Below, piece after piece: positions 27,578 to 36,221 of a DNA stretch of 64,000 bases; position 1 is the first letter of the stretch; every line of letters begins with the position of its first letter. Source of the stretch: Calothrix sp. FI2-JRJ7. Lineage in GTDB: Bacteria > Cyanobacteriota > Cyanobacteriia > Cyanobacteriales > Nostocaceae. The position numbers and the translations under genes were made by a program. The stretch is taken from contig JAHHGX010000065.1 of assembly GCA_019359675.1 (NCBI GenBank), positions 186,001 to 250,000 on the forward strand. Direction: 5' to 3'. The notes under the pieces are model-generated. The model worked only from the letters and a program-made list of their open reading frames with translations, did not search any database and was not told the origin of the DNA.

Positions 27578-27805
27578 ATGATGAAATATACTATTGTGAT
27601 TCAGTGGTCAGATGAAGATAAATGCTATGTTGTTTCGCTACCTGAATTTACTGACGTGTATCAACCCTGTACTCATGGCGATACTTATGAAGAAGCGTTA
27701 AAAAATGCTCAAGAAGTTATAGAGATGCTTGTAGAGTCATACATAGAGGACGGTCAACCTCTACCAGAACCTAAAATTTTAGGACAGTTAATTCCAGCAG
27801 CTTAA
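27578..27805 (+). CDS. HicB-family antitoxin-like protein
   Basis: A 75-residue HicB fold (YTIVIQWSDEDKCYVVSLPE, CTHGDTYEEALKNAQEV, IEDGQPLPEPKI), highly similar to the preceding protein's C-terminal part, so it is a tandem duplicate. It lacks a C-terminal DNA-binding domain. No HicA partner lies on either side. Such short stand-alone HicB proteins are common in cyanobacteria, and their role is unclear. The start is ATG 27578 or the next codon. Confidence 0.8.
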   Translation: MMKYTIVIQWSDEDKCYVVSLPEFTDVYQPCTHGDTYEEALKNAQEVIEMLVESYIEDGQPLPEPKILGQLIPAA

Positions 27806-27846
27806 CATTGGCAATAGATGAATAACAGATTTTATTGATGGTTGAT

Positions 27847-27907
27847 GGTGCGTGAAAGCAGTTTGACTTTGCGTTTGATTTATGTATAGTAAAGGCTTTC
27901 ACGCACC
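27847..27907. repeat. 61-bp inverted-repeat element, copy 1
   Basis: Arms GGTGCGTGAAAGC and GCTTTCACGCACC flank a conserved centre containing TTTGCGTTTGATTT. A second copy of equal length is at 33577-33637, and an arm fragment GGTGCGTGAAAGC recurs near 52325. Confidence 0.8.
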
Positions 27908-27942
27908 CTACTTTGTTTATAATAAATAGGACAATAACTAAA

Positions 27943-29310
27943 ATGACTGATATATTTGCCACAGCAGAACAAGCACTTATTACTCGACAGGAGTTACCCG
28001 CAGTCTTTGGCGCCAACAAGGTGCGACCAAGTTACGATGGACTGGGTTTGGCAAATATTGCTGCACTTCCAATACATTGGCTGTGTCCACAGGCGCCAAC
28101 TTTAAGTGAACAGCCTGCATTACCTCCATTCAATCCAAGTTTATTAGAAATAGACGTAGTAACTCAAGCTTGGGAAAACTGGCAAACTATAGCGCCTATT
28201 AACCATGTAGTGTTATTAGTGCTGGATGCTTTTGGTTATGACCAGTTACAAAGTTTAATCACAAACAATGTTGTACCTGGGTTTGCAAATGCTTGTAGCA
28301 GTGACAAAGCTTTTTTCATGCCAGCTACTACAGTATTTCCTAGCACAACTGTTACTGCTTTAACTTCTGCGGCAACAGCTTACGCAACTGCCCAACATGG
28401 TGTTACTTCTACAACTGCCTATTGCTGTGAAATTGGCGCTTTAGTTAGTTTACTGCGTTGGCGCCCCTATACTGCTCCAACTTCGGCAAGTTATACAGAC
28501 GAGCAACTTAACCCAGATACATTTGTTACAGTTCCCAATATCTACCTACGCATGGAGAAAGCTGGAATAGATGTAGGAATAGTTAATTACAATGGTTTTA
28601 AAAATACTAGTATTAGCCGCTATACAACAGTAGGTAGCGAAGCTGGCAAAGAAAAATATACTGGATATTTAACTTACGCCGATGGCTTTGCTCAGTTACG
28701 TGACCGCATATTAACCAGTTACGATAACGGTAAAAGCTTTACATATATGTATGTGCCAAATATTGACAGTGCAGCACATCGTTATGCACCGTTAAGCCCT
28801 TACTATCAAGCACAAGTTGCTACTATTGATTTTGCGCTCAAACGAGAACTATTAGACCCTTTAATTGGTCGAGGTGATGTTGTTTTATTAGTAACTGCCG
28901 ACCACGGTCAATGTCCTACAGACCCAGAAAAAGTTCTTTGGTTACATGAACACCCAGAACTAATTAAATTATTATGGACTCCAGCAGTTACTGGTGAAGG
29001 ACGCGCGCGCTTTTTGCATGTTAAAAACGGCGCCGAAGATGCAGTGAAAGCTTATATTAACTCGCATTTTGACGATAATTTCTTGCTTGTATCTAAAGCC
29101 GAAGCTATCGCAATAGGATTATTTGGCTTACCAAATGAAGCTTTGAGTCCAGAATCTAATGACCGGATAGGAGATTTTATATTAGTACCGCGTCACGACT
29201 GGGTTTGTTATCAATCTTCAACTGGAGAAAAATGGGCGCCAAACGCTGGAGTTCACGGTGGGTTAAGTTGCGCGGAGATGCTCATTCCATTCTTAGCATA
29301 TCGATTTTAA
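27943..29310 (+). CDS. alkaline-phosphatase-superfamily phosphodiesterase/pyrophosphatase
   Basis: A 455-residue enzyme of the type I phosphodiesterase/nucleotide pyrophosphatase group. Metal and catalytic positions can be read: VVLLVLDAFGYD (metal Asp), TTVFPSTTVTALTS (nucleophile Thr), YVPNIDSAAHRYAP (Asp/His), LLVTADHGQC (Asp-His) and a final His in AGVHGGLS. No signal peptide, so cytoplasmic. ATG 27943 is chosen because an upstream TTG extension runs into a repeat. Its neighbour PiT suggests phosphate metabolism, but this is only context. Confidence 0.85.
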   Translation: MTDIFATAEQALITRQELPAVFGANKVRPSYDGLGLANIAALPIHWLCPQAPTLSEQPALPPFNPSLLEIDVVTQAWENWQTIAPINHVVLLVLDAFGYDQLQSLITNNVVPGFANACSSDKAFFMPATTVFPSTTVTALTSAATAYATAQHGVTSTTAYCCEIGALVSLLRWRPYTAPTSASYTDEQLNPDTFVTVPNIYLRMEKAGIDVGIVNYNGFKNTSISRYTTVGSEAGKEKYTGYLTYADGFAQLRDRILTSYDNGKSFTYMYVPNIDSAAHRYAPLSPYYQAQVATIDFALKRELLDPLIGRGDVVLLVTADHGQCPTDPEKVLWLHEHPELIKLLWTPAVTGEGRARFLHVKNGAEDAVKAYINSHFDDNFLLVSKAEAIAIGLFGLPNEALSPESNDRIGDFILVPRHDWVCYQSSTGEKWAPNAGVHGGLSCAEMLIPFLAYRF

Positions 29311-29378
29311 GCATATGTAAATCAAATCGTACAACTTCAGATTTAACAATCCTGGTTTGGCTGCTAAATTTGAATAAT

Positions 29379-31376
29379 ATGCCGCAGCCCAAATTATGGA
29401 GTAAAATTGGCATGATGCTCTTTAATCAAATCATCGGCGCCTTCGCATTCAAAAGTACTACAGTCTTTTCCGCTGTTTTACTGTCTATTAGTGGCGCCTG
29501 CATTCAAAGCACTGCATTAGCTACTAAAACGCAAGACTCACATTTGGCACAATTGGCGCCAGCAACAGAGCGCAACAACAGTACAAACACTCTAATAAAT
29601 ATTGGTATAATTATTTGGGTATTGTTTCCAGTAGCAGCGCTCGCATCATTTTGGCTGCTGCGACGTGCAGCACTCCGAGAAATTGTCAATAGGGCTACAG
29701 ATAAGGTTCAAGGGGTGACAGAATTGCAAAAACAGCTAGCCATTGTTGAACAGCAAGCCGAAAAAGCGATTCAAAGAAATCAGGCAATAGTACACGAATT
29801 AGAACAGGAAGCAGAAAAGCTACGCAACAGCATTAAATTAGAAAAACAAAATTTACCGTTAGTTACCTCTGAGCTTTCTCAATCAAAAGACCAGTTATTA
29901 TCACAGCTAGAAACAGTAATTAAATCTGCTCAAGAAAAAATAAATAATTTAGAAACTGAATTCGAGACTCAACTTAATAACGAAAATTTAGGCGCCAAGC
30001 AAAAAACTGATGAGACTTTAAAAAATATTCTAAAATTAGAGTCACAAATAGCATCTCATTTTTCTAGTTTGCAATTAGATGCTCAAGAACAAAAGGACGT
30101 AGCAGTTACCGATATAGCTAAATATAAAGATGAAGTCAAAAATATAATTACGATATTGCAATCTGATATACAGCAACAAAAGAACTTAGCTACATCAGAT
30201 ATTGCTAAATCTAAAGATGAAATTAAATCTTTAATTTCCGGGTTACAATCTCAAGCTCAACAGCAACTTTTCCAAATTTTAGGAGAGTTACAATTACAAT
30301 TTTCTTCTCAACTACAAGCTTTACAAACAGATACTCAACAAGAACGCGACAAAATAATTCAGCATTTAGAAAAAATGCCGTTAGAATTTGCTTCTTTACT
30401 TTCAGAATTGCAAGCAGACACTCAACGTCGCAAAGACTTAATACTGGAAAACATAGAAAAATCAGGTTCTGAATTTGCTGCTCAATTTTTAGAACTCCAG
30501 TTAAATACTCAGCAGCAACAATCTTTAATCTTAGAAAAAATGGAAAAATTAGAGTTAGAGTTTGTCTCTCAACTCTCAGACTTGCAAAATGATGCTCAAC
30601 AAAAAAAAGAACTTGTTTTAGAAAAATTAGCAAATGTTACCCCTATTGAAGAAACATTACACGATAAACCACAACAATTAAAAGCAGATGAATATATAAA
30701 AGAAGGTGAAGAACTTTTTGCTCAAAAACGTTATCAAGATGCAATTGCCTGCTACGATGACGCACTGGAGATTGAACCAGAAAACCCTGACGCTTGGTTT
30801 AACAGAGGTTTAGCTTTAGCAAAAATAAAACGATTTCCAGGGGCAATAAGTTGCTATGATAAAGCTATAGAATATAAACCAAACTACTATAAAGCTTGGT
30901 CAAATCGTGGTGTAGCTTTGGGTTATATTAACCAATACCAAGAAGCTTTTGATTCGTTTGTTCAAGCTGTACAAATTAAACCAGATGATGCTTCTGCTTG
31001 GTTAAATCGAGGATTGACATTACAAGAATTAGAAGAATATGAAGAAGCTATATCATCCTTTGATAAAGCCATTGAATTAAAACCAGAATCTGCCAAAGCT
31101 TGGAATAAAAGAGGTTACTCTCTTATGAAACTGGAGTTTAGTGAAGACGCTATTGATAGTTTCGACAAAGCACTCGAAATAAAACCTAATTATGCCGATG
31201 CATATTATAATAAAGCAGTTTGTTATGCGTTGGAGAAAGAAGTAGAATTAGCTTTAGAAAATTTAGAACAAGCAATAAATCTTGACCCTAGTTATAAAGA
31301 AGAAGCTGAAAACGATATAAATTTTGATGATATTGCCCAAGATATAGAGTTTCAGAAATTGATTCAACTCTTGTAG
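29379..31376 (+). CDS. TPR protein with membrane anchor and repeated coiled coil
   Basis: A 665-residue protein. An N-terminal hydrophobic segment (STTVFSAVLLSISGACIQST) and a second one (INIGIIIWVLFPVAALASFW) precede a ~320-residue coiled coil. It contains five to six diverged units of about 35 residues of the form LQ-D-QQ-KDL—I-K—E. Five or six TPRs follow (AWFNRGLALAKIKRFPGAIS, AWLNRGLTLQELEEYEEAIS, AWNKRGYSLMKLEFSEDAID). The TPRs suggest a scaffold at the membrane. A longer start (29205) overlaps the upstream gene and is less likely. A GCACAGGC hairpin follows the stop. Confidence 0.82.
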   Translation: MPQPKLWSKIGMMLFNQIIGAFAFKSTTVFSAVLLSISGACIQSTALATKTQDSHLAQLAPATERNNSTNTLINIGIIIWVLFPVAALASFWLLRRAALREIVNRATDKVQGVTELQKQLAIVEQQAEKAIQRNQAIVHELEQEAEKLRNSIKLEKQNLPLVTSELSQSKDQLLSQLETVIKSAQEKINNLETEFETQLNNENLGAKQKTDETLKNILKLESQIASHFSSLQLDAQEQKDVAVTDIAKYKDEVKNIITILQSDIQQQKNLATSDIAKSKDEIKSLISGLQSQAQQQLFQILGELQLQFSSQLQALQTDTQQERDKIIQHLEKMPLEFASLLSELQADTQRRKDLILENIEKSGSEFAAQFLELQLNTQQQQSLILEKMEKLELEFVSQLSDLQNDAQQKKELVLEKLANVTPIEETLHDKPQQLKADEYIKEGEELFAQKRYQDAIACYDDALEIEPENPDAWFNRGLALAKIKRFPGAISCYDKAIEYKPNYYKAWSNRGVALGYINQYQEAFDSFVQAVQIKPDDASAWLNRGLTLQELEEYEEAISSFDKAIELKPESAKAWNKRGYSLMKLEFSEDAIDSFDKALEIKPNYADAYYNKAVCYALEKEVELALENLEQAINLDPSYKEEAENDINFDDIAQDIEFQKLIQLL

Positions 31377-31398
31377 CACAGGCATTCGGCGCCTGTGC
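31376..31398 (+). terminator. terminator after the TPR gene
   Basis: GCACAGGC/GCCTGTGC with a 7-base loop overlaps the stop codon region. A second palindrome (GGTGGGC-AAT-GCCCACC, 31414-31430) follows and would act for the convergent dehydrogenase gene. Confidence 0.65.
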
Positions 31399-31434
31399 AA
31401 TGTACATTTGTATGGTGGGCAATGCCCACCCTAC

Positions 31435-32481
31435 TTATGGATAAATCAAGATTTTGTAGGTTTCTGGGGTAGGTTTAACTGCTTGTTCGACGGCTTGTGA
31501 TAATTCTTGGAGTGGGAAACGGTCGCTAATTAGCGCTTTTACATCAATGCGACGCTTGAATACAATATCTGCTGCTAAACTTTGGACTTTAAATGATGAA
31601 CTGTAGCTGCCCATCAAGTCTATTTCTCGACGATAAAGAATATTTGGGTTGATAGGAATTTCTACTTCATCGGGGAATTCGGCGAAAAATAGTATTTTGC
31701 CTCCTTTGCGTGTACAGTCTAATGCTTGGAAAAATGCTTTGTCACTAGGTACTGCAAGCAAAGTCACATCTACACCCATACCGTTAGTTAGCGTGCGGAT
31801 TTTTTCAGGTAAATCAGCATCACGCGCGTCAAAAGCAGCTTCGGCGCCTACTTGTTTTGCTTTTTCTATCCGCGAGGGAATTAAATCTGTAGTAATAGCT
31901 TTGGCACCAAAGTATTTGACTAACATTACAAACATTAACCCAATTGGTCCCGCACCTGTTACTAATACAGTTTGTCCAGGTTGAATATTTGCCTTTTTTA
32001 CAGCTTTGAGACAACAGTTTGTCGGTTCAACAAAACTTGCTTCTTCAAAACTAATATCATCTGGGATAGGTATCAACCCCCCATTCTCAACAATATGTCC
32101 AGGTACTTTTACATACTCAGCAAAACCTCCACCACTCGGCGCAAACCCTGCTGTTGTCACAATATTCTTATATGTGTCGCACATTGAATAGTTTTCATTG
32201 AGACAATAATCGCAGCGCATACACGGTATATGGTGCATTACTGCAACTCGTTGTCCAACCTGCCATTTTTTAACATCGCTTCCCACTGCTGCAATAACAC
32301 CCGCTGTCTCATGTCCAAAAACGCGCGGGGGTTCATATAAAGGATAAAGAATTTTCTTAATATCTGACTGACATAACCCAACAACCCTTACCTGTACCAA
32401 CACCTCATCTGGTTCTAGAGATGGAACTGGTATTTCCTCGTATGAGAGATTTTTGACACCACGGAATACTTGTGCTTTCAC
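31435..32481 (-). CDS. zinc-dependent medium-chain alcohol dehydrogenase
   Basis: A 348-residue MDR enzyme of the sorbitol/threonine-dehydrogenase branch. Catalytic-zinc ligands are in VVGLCQSD and VFGHETAG. The structural zinc Cys group is CMRCDYCLNENYSMC. The NAD(P) Rossmann motif is VLVTGAGPIGLMFVML. It oxidises a secondary alcohol or polyol of unknown identity. The start is GTG at 32481. It is convergent with the TPR gene, separated by a hairpin. Confidence 0.92.
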   Translation of the reverse strand: MKAQVFRGVKNLSYEEIPVPSLEPDEVLVQVRVVGLCQSDIKKILYPLYEPPRVFGHETAGVIAAVGSDVKKWQVGQRVAVMHHIPCMRCDYCLNENYSMCDTYKNIVTTAGFAPSGGGFAEYVKVPGHIVENGGLIPIPDDISFEEASFVEPTNCCLKAVKKANIQPGQTVLVTGAGPIGLMFVMLVKYFGAKAITTDLIPSRIEKAKQVGAEAAFDARDADLPEKIRTLTNGMGVDVTLLAVPSDKAFFQALDCTRKGGKILFFAEFPDEVEIPINPNILYRREIDLMGSYSSSFKVQSLAADIVFKRRIDVKALISDRFPLQELSQAVEQAVKPTPETYKILIYP

Positions 32482-32508
32482 GTTACTTTCTCACCGTTTA
32501 TATTGTAT

Positions 32509-32560
32509 GGTGGGCAGTGCCCACCTTACATTTACCACAGAGACACGGAGAACACAGAGG
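32509..32560. repeat. intergenic repeats: GGTGGGC palindrome plus CACAGAGACAC unit
   Basis: GGTGGGC-AGT-GCCCACC (32509-32525), nearly the same as at 31414-31430, is followed by TTTACCACAGAGACACGG. That unit returns in inverted orientation at about 34622-34669. Confidence 0.75.
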
Positions 32561-32694
32561 ATGAGTCGAATTGTTGTTACTACATTAGGAACCCCAGGAG
32601 ACCAGAAAAAGCAAAAGAAATCGCGCGTATACTGCAAGCAGAAAATGGTGTTAGTGTTGCATGTGATGCGATTGAAAAACAGCTTGTAGATTAA
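32561..32694 (+). pseudogene. glycosyltransferase relic: both ends kept, middle deleted
   Basis: Starts MSRIVVTTLGTPGD, the typical opening of UGT/sterol-glucosyltransferase-like enzymes. In another frame it ends EKAKEIARILQAENGVSVAC and DAIEKQLVD, the usual C-terminus of the same family. About 400 intervening residues are missing. An internal deletion of one gene explains both pieces. Its stop overlaps the ParE stop on the other strand. Confidence 0.55.
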
Positions 32695-32969
32695 TCTAAA
32701 TCCCGATATTCCTTACCATGCCAAATTCGTAGCACAAAAATTTCTTCGTCGCTACGTAGATACCTGACGACGTAATTTCCTGCGACCAATTCGCGTACAC
32801 CTTCAACTTGTTCTACCAGGTGTCCGATATCTGGATATAGCGCAAGTTTTCCAATCGCTTGTTGTAACCGAAGCGATATTCGCTCTGCGGCTTTAGGATT
32901 ATTAACAGCAATAAATTTTCGTAAGCGAATCAAATCTTGTACAGCACTTGCTGAAAATTTAATCTCCAT
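32691..32969 (-). CDS. ParE/RelE-family toxin
   Basis: A 92-residue protein with the RelE/ParE fold: FSASAVQDLIRLRKFIAVNN, KLALYPDIGHLVEQVEGVRE, YVVRYLRSDEEIFVLRIWHG. Members either poison gyrase or cut ribosome-bound mRNA. It overlaps the upstream antitoxin gene by 11 bases, so they are co-translated. It looks intact. Confidence 0.88.
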   Translation of the reverse strand: MEIKFSASAVQDLIRLRKFIAVNNPKAAERISLRLQQAIGKLALYPDIGHLVEQVEGVRELVAGNYVVRYLRSDEEIFVLRIWHGKEYRDLD

Positions 32970-33231
32970 ATTCAGGCGCCTTAGTTTCAGCTTCGGTTCC
33001 CCAAGTCTTTAACCAGTTCAACACCTCTTCTCCAGAAACAATACGCCCAGCTTCAATATCAGCGACAGCTTCTAGAGTTTCGGACAACATCCTAGCTCTA
33101 AGTTCTTCGCGCTCGATATACTGGCGTACTGCTTCATTAATTAACCAACCTTTGGTTCGCTTGAGCCGCGTAGCAGTGCTATCCAACTTCTCCTGTAAAT
33201 CTTCATCCAACCTAAAGCTTGTAGTAGTCAT
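32959..33231 (-). CDS. ribbon-helix-helix antitoxin (ParD-type)
   Basis: A 90-residue protein. The N-terminal ribbon-helix-helix (TTTSFRLDEDLQEKLDSTAT, then RTKGWLINEAVRQYIER) binds DNA as a dimer. The C-terminal segment (IVSGEEVLNWLKTWG) is the usual toxin-binding tail. It overlaps and precedes the ParE gene and should repress its own promoter. Confidence 0.88.
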   Translation of the reverse strand: MTTTSFRLDEDLQEKLDSTATRLKRTKGWLINEAVRQYIEREELRARMLSETLEAVADIEAGRIVSGEEVLNWLKTWGTEAETKAPEYGD

Positions 33232-33323
33232 GGTTTTACATTAATAATGCAAGTTAATACAATGCATTATTTAAGATAACTCATTTTCATCCAGTAAGGC
33301 AAGCCGAGCGTTGGGCAATTATT

Positions 33324-33503
33324 TTAACTTTGTGAGACTGTTTGTTTTGTTCTTTTGGGTTGGGCTGCAATTTGTGCATCTATATGTGCTAATAATTTAT
33401 CAAGTGATTTTCCTATTTTCTTCATCTCTTCCTCTGTTTTTTTGAGATTTGCGCTTAATCTTTCTCTAACTTCTAATGGCGGGACGTATGGCTGATTATT
33501 CAT
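33324..33503 (-). CDS. small helical hypothetical protein
   Basis: A 59-residue charged protein (MNNQPYVPPLEVRERLSANL, KKTEEEMKKIGKSLDKLLAH) likely to form one long helix. Unknown function. ATG 33503 is preferred to an upstream start because MNNQPYVPP is a natural beginning and TACAGATG gives no earlier signal. It is upstream of ParDE on the same strand but not coupled. Confidence 0.5.
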   Translation of the reverse strand: MNNQPYVPPLEVRERLSANLKKTEEEMKKIGKSLDKLLAHIDAQIAAQPKRTKQTVSQS

Positions 33504-33540
33504 CTGTAAGTCTCTATTCAATAGCAGCATTATACAACTC

Positions 33541-33637
33541 TTGTGGGGTGGGCATCCTTGCCCGCCATATCATACTGGTGCGTAACAGCACTTGATTTTT
33601 GCGTTTGATTTTAGGTTGATTCATGCTGTTACGCACC
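33541..33637. repeat. GTGGGGTGGGCATCC palindrome and 61-bp element copy 2
   Basis: TTGTGGGGTGGGCATCCTTG followed by CCCGCC is a palindromic intergenic unit also seen in variant form near 10764, 43258 and 55395. It is followed at 33577-33637 by a 61-bp element with arms GGTGCGTAACAGC/GCTGTTACGCACC. The arm changes relative to 27847 are compensated on both sides. Confidence 0.75.
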
Positions 33638-33674
33638 CTACCAGATAATAAAATAATGTTAGATTTGTATTTTG

Positions 33675-34412
33675 ATGGTTTTATTTGGATTTGTGGGGCT
33701 TTTTATGACACTACCTGAAAGCTGGCGCCAAAACTTTCAGAGTACCAAGCAGTTAGTTAACGACAGGGTTAACTTGCTAAGTAATACTGCACAGCAATCT
33801 AGAGACCAAGCGGTAAATACAGTGACAAGCGGTATTGATAATCTCAAAGATTCACTGCATAAAACTTTGCAGTCTGCTGAAAATATCCAGCAGTCAACAT
33901 CAACGGCAATTCAAAATTCGATGAATTCTTCTGTCAATGATTGGTTGGTGCAACATCCTGCTATTTACAAGTTAGTGCAATTATTTGGGTGGGCAGCAAA
34001 TCATCCAATTTGGAGTCTTATTCTTGGTTTATTATTTATCGCTTTTGCTTCGAGCATAATCCGCGCGGTTGTTCGCTTGATTGAAACCGCTAGTTTATCA
34101 ATATTAAAAACACCGCTACGATTAATTTGGTTGTTAATTAGTTATAGTGGGCAAAAATTAGGCAAGTATACAGCTTTTGGGTGGAATAAATTAACGATTA
34201 GCAATGCTGTTAAAGAGGCGCCTATTATTTATGTGAACGATACAACTACAGTAGATACAAAACCGGAAAGATTAGCAGAAATATCTGTACGGTTAGCCGA
34301 AATACAAAGCGAGCAAAACGCACTGTTAGCAGAGGCTGCGGAATTATTAAAATTAGATAAGAATCATGTTGAATTATATCAGCGTGTCGATGGAAATCAC
34401 AATATCGTGTGA
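33675..34412 (+). CDS. membrane-anchored helical hypothetical protein
   Basis: A 245-residue protein (or about 235 from ATG 33705). It has a hydrophobic start (VLFGFVGLFMTLP) and an apolipoprotein-like amphipathic coiled region (about 20-75). One clear transmembrane segment (SLILGLLFIAFASSIIRAVV) is followed by a second hydrophobic stretch (LRLIWLLISYSG) and a C-terminal coiled coil (RLAEIQSEQNALLAEAAELL). It could be an envelope or stress structural protein; no family recognised. Its stop lies in a repeat unit. Confidence 0.65.
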   Translation: MVLFGFVGLFMTLPESWRQNFQSTKQLVNDRVNLLSNTAQQSRDQAVNTVTSGIDNLKDSLHKTLQSAENIQQSTSTAIQNSMNSSVNDWLVQHPAIYKLVQLFGWAANHPIWSLILGLLFIAFASSIIRAVVRLIETASLSILKTPLRLIWLLISYSGQKLGKYTAFGWNKLTISNAVKEAPIIYVNDTTTVDTKPERLAEISVRLAEIQSEQNALLAEAAELLKLDKNHVELYQRVDGNHNIV

Positions 34413-34617
34413 TTCGCTGGGTGCATATTAACCCAATAAACCGGGTTTCTTTTCGTTGATGTTGATGATTTTAATGCTTAGTGACAAAGAAACCCGGTTT
34501 CTGTATACTCTGTGATTCGCTGGGTGCATATTAACTAAGTTTTTGGGAGAAACCTGGTTTCTTCTTGTTGATGTTGATGATTTTAATGCTTAGTGATGAA
34601 GAAACCGGGTTTCTTTT
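34409..34617. repeat. two tandem 103-bp units with GAAACCCGGTTTC palindromes
   Basis: Two direct copies (starting at 34409 and 34512) of a unit that begins GTGATTCGCTGGGTGCATAT, contains TTGATGTTGATGATTTTAAT and holds opposed AAACCGGGTTTCTT/AAGAAACCCGGTTT arms. Related palindromes occur at 42663-42735 and 62957. The 417-base gap 34413-34829 contains nothing else but the next repeat. Confidence 0.8.
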
Positions 34618-34621
34618 GAGT

Positions 34622-34669
34622 CCTCTTCTCTCTTTCTCTGTGTACTCTGTGTCTCTGTGGTAAATAGAA
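34622..34669. repeat. CTCTGTGTCTCTGTGGTAAA unit, inverted relative to 32531
   Basis: The reverse complement of the CACAGAGACAC unit at about 32531-32560. Together they form a distant inverted pair around ParDE and the hypothetical genes. Confidence 0.7.
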
Positions 34670-34829
34670 ACTAAGTCTTTACTGCTACGCGCGGATTTTA
34701 CAGCAATATCCAACGATATCGCCTCAACAACCCGAAAACCTTACCTTAAAGGTAGATATCAAATATAGGAATCTCAGTATACTCTAGAGCCGGAGTAACA
34801 ATATTAAAAAACTAAACCCAAAAATTACT

Positions 34830-36191
34830 ATGAGTATAGAGCATAAAATATCACCAGCATTTGACCCGTTTCTAGCTGGACTCGACGAAGATGACAAACG
34901 TGATGCGATTGTCATCTACGAGGCGCCACAATGTGAAGGACTACCAAAACGCGGGCGCCTGCGTGAGGTTCACAGTAGATTAGAAAAGTCCCAACAGCGA
35001 GCTAGTATTCAAAAAGCGCTACAAGAAGAAATATTCGACCATTATCAAGAAGCAAGTCGCGACTTAGGATATAGTGATGACCCATTGGAAATTTCGCTAA
35101 TCGGTTCAGGCACATTACCAGTCGCAACAGTTGAAGTTACCCACAAAACCTTAGAAGCACTTGCCGAACAACCTCATGTAGTAGCAGTTTTACCAAATCA
35201 AAGTATTCATCTTATTCAACCACGTCGGATAGAATACGCTGACTCGGTAACTCAAGAATCTACTGAAAGCACAACATGGGGACTTGATAGTCTAGACATT
35301 CCCAAGCTATGGGAAACCACCAAGGGTGAAAACGTAAATGTCGCTGTCTTAGATACCGGAGTATACGCTGCACATCCAGCACTGAACAACCGTGTTAAAG
35401 AGTTTGTTGTTATCGACCCTCTCGGACGTCGCATTACCGCTTCACCTCCATTTGATAGCGGTCAGCATGGTACTCATGTGTGTGGAACTATTGCTGGTGG
35501 GAAAACCGATAAAGGTGTCTCCATCGGTGTGGCACCTCATGCTAACCTATTAGTAGCAGGTGTATTAATTGGTAACACTAGTTTACGAACTTTGCTCGAA
35601 GGTATTTCTTGGGCTATTGAAACAGGCGCCGATATTATTAATATGTCGCTTGGCATGAGCTACTACGAACCTTTATTTACCGAAGTTCTCGATATATTAA
35701 TTAACCAATACGGTATTTTACCTGTTGTCGCAGTTGGGAATGAGAATCACGGCAATACTAGTTCACCAGGTAACTCATATAATGCCTTCTCAGTAGGCGC
35801 CGCTGAAAAGTTATCTAATAATAAACATGACGTAGCGTTTTTTAGTAGTGGAGCAAGTTTAGTATTTCCCGACCAAGAAGATGCTGGTAGATTGGTTACA
35901 AAACCGGATGTTGTTGCACCAGGGACTCAGATATACTCATGTATACCACCTACTAGAACTCCCGAAGGAACTTACGCTTACAACTACATGGATGGAACAT
36001 CAATGGCTACTCCTCACGTCGCTGGAGTTGCAGCTTTATTGATGGCAGCAAATCCAAGAGCATCTGTAATCGATATTATAAGGGTACTAAAGGAAACAGC
36101 TAAACATCCAGCAGGTGGTACTCGTCGTCCAGATAATCGCTGGGGATGGGGATTAATACAACCTCTGGAAGCATTACAAGCTCTAAAGTAA
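34830..36191 (+). CDS. subtilisin-like S8 serine protease
   Basis: A 453-residue protease. An N-terminal prodomain-like region (about 1-140, ending EQPHVVAVLPNQSI) precedes the catalytic domain. The triad is Asp175 (VAVLDTGVYA), His213/216 region (QHGTHVCGT) and Ser391 (DGTSMATPHVAG), with the oxyanion Asn in VAVGNENHGN. No signal peptide is visible, so it is cytoplasmic or released by another route. A small gene whose product resembles a stand-alone prodomain follows at 30 bp. Confidence 0.93.
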   Translation: MSIEHKISPAFDPFLAGLDEDDKRDAIVIYEAPQCEGLPKRGRLREVHSRLEKSQQRASIQKALQEEIFDHYQEASRDLGYSDDPLEISLIGSGTLPVATVEVTHKTLEALAEQPHVVAVLPNQSIHLIQPRRIEYADSVTQESTESTTWGLDSLDIPKLWETTKGENVNVAVLDTGVYAAHPALNNRVKEFVVIDPLGRRITASPPFDSGQHGTHVCGTIAGGKTDKGVSIGVAPHANLLVAGVLIGNTSLRTLLEGISWAIETGADIINMSLGMSYYEPLFTEVLDILINQYGILPVVAVGNENHGNTSSPGNSYNAFSVGAAEKLSNNKHDVAFFSSGASLVFPDQEDAGRLVTKPDVVAPGTQIYSCIPPTRTPEGTYAYNYMDGTSMATPHVAGVAALLMAANPRASVIDIIRVLKETAKHPAGGTRRPDNRWGWGLIQPLEALQALK

Positions 36192-36221
36192 GAGCCGCCA
36201 GGGGATTGCATCATCTATTAT

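Noticed and set aside
29205-29378. 58-codon N-terminal extension of the TPR protein
   Set aside because: It overlaps the phosphodiesterase gene end and lies ahead of the signal-like segment; ATG 29379 is more natural.
32453-32560. plus-strand coding extension upstream of the glycosyltransferase relic
   Set aside because: It crosses the dehydrogenase start and two intergenic repeats; translated text is not protein-like.
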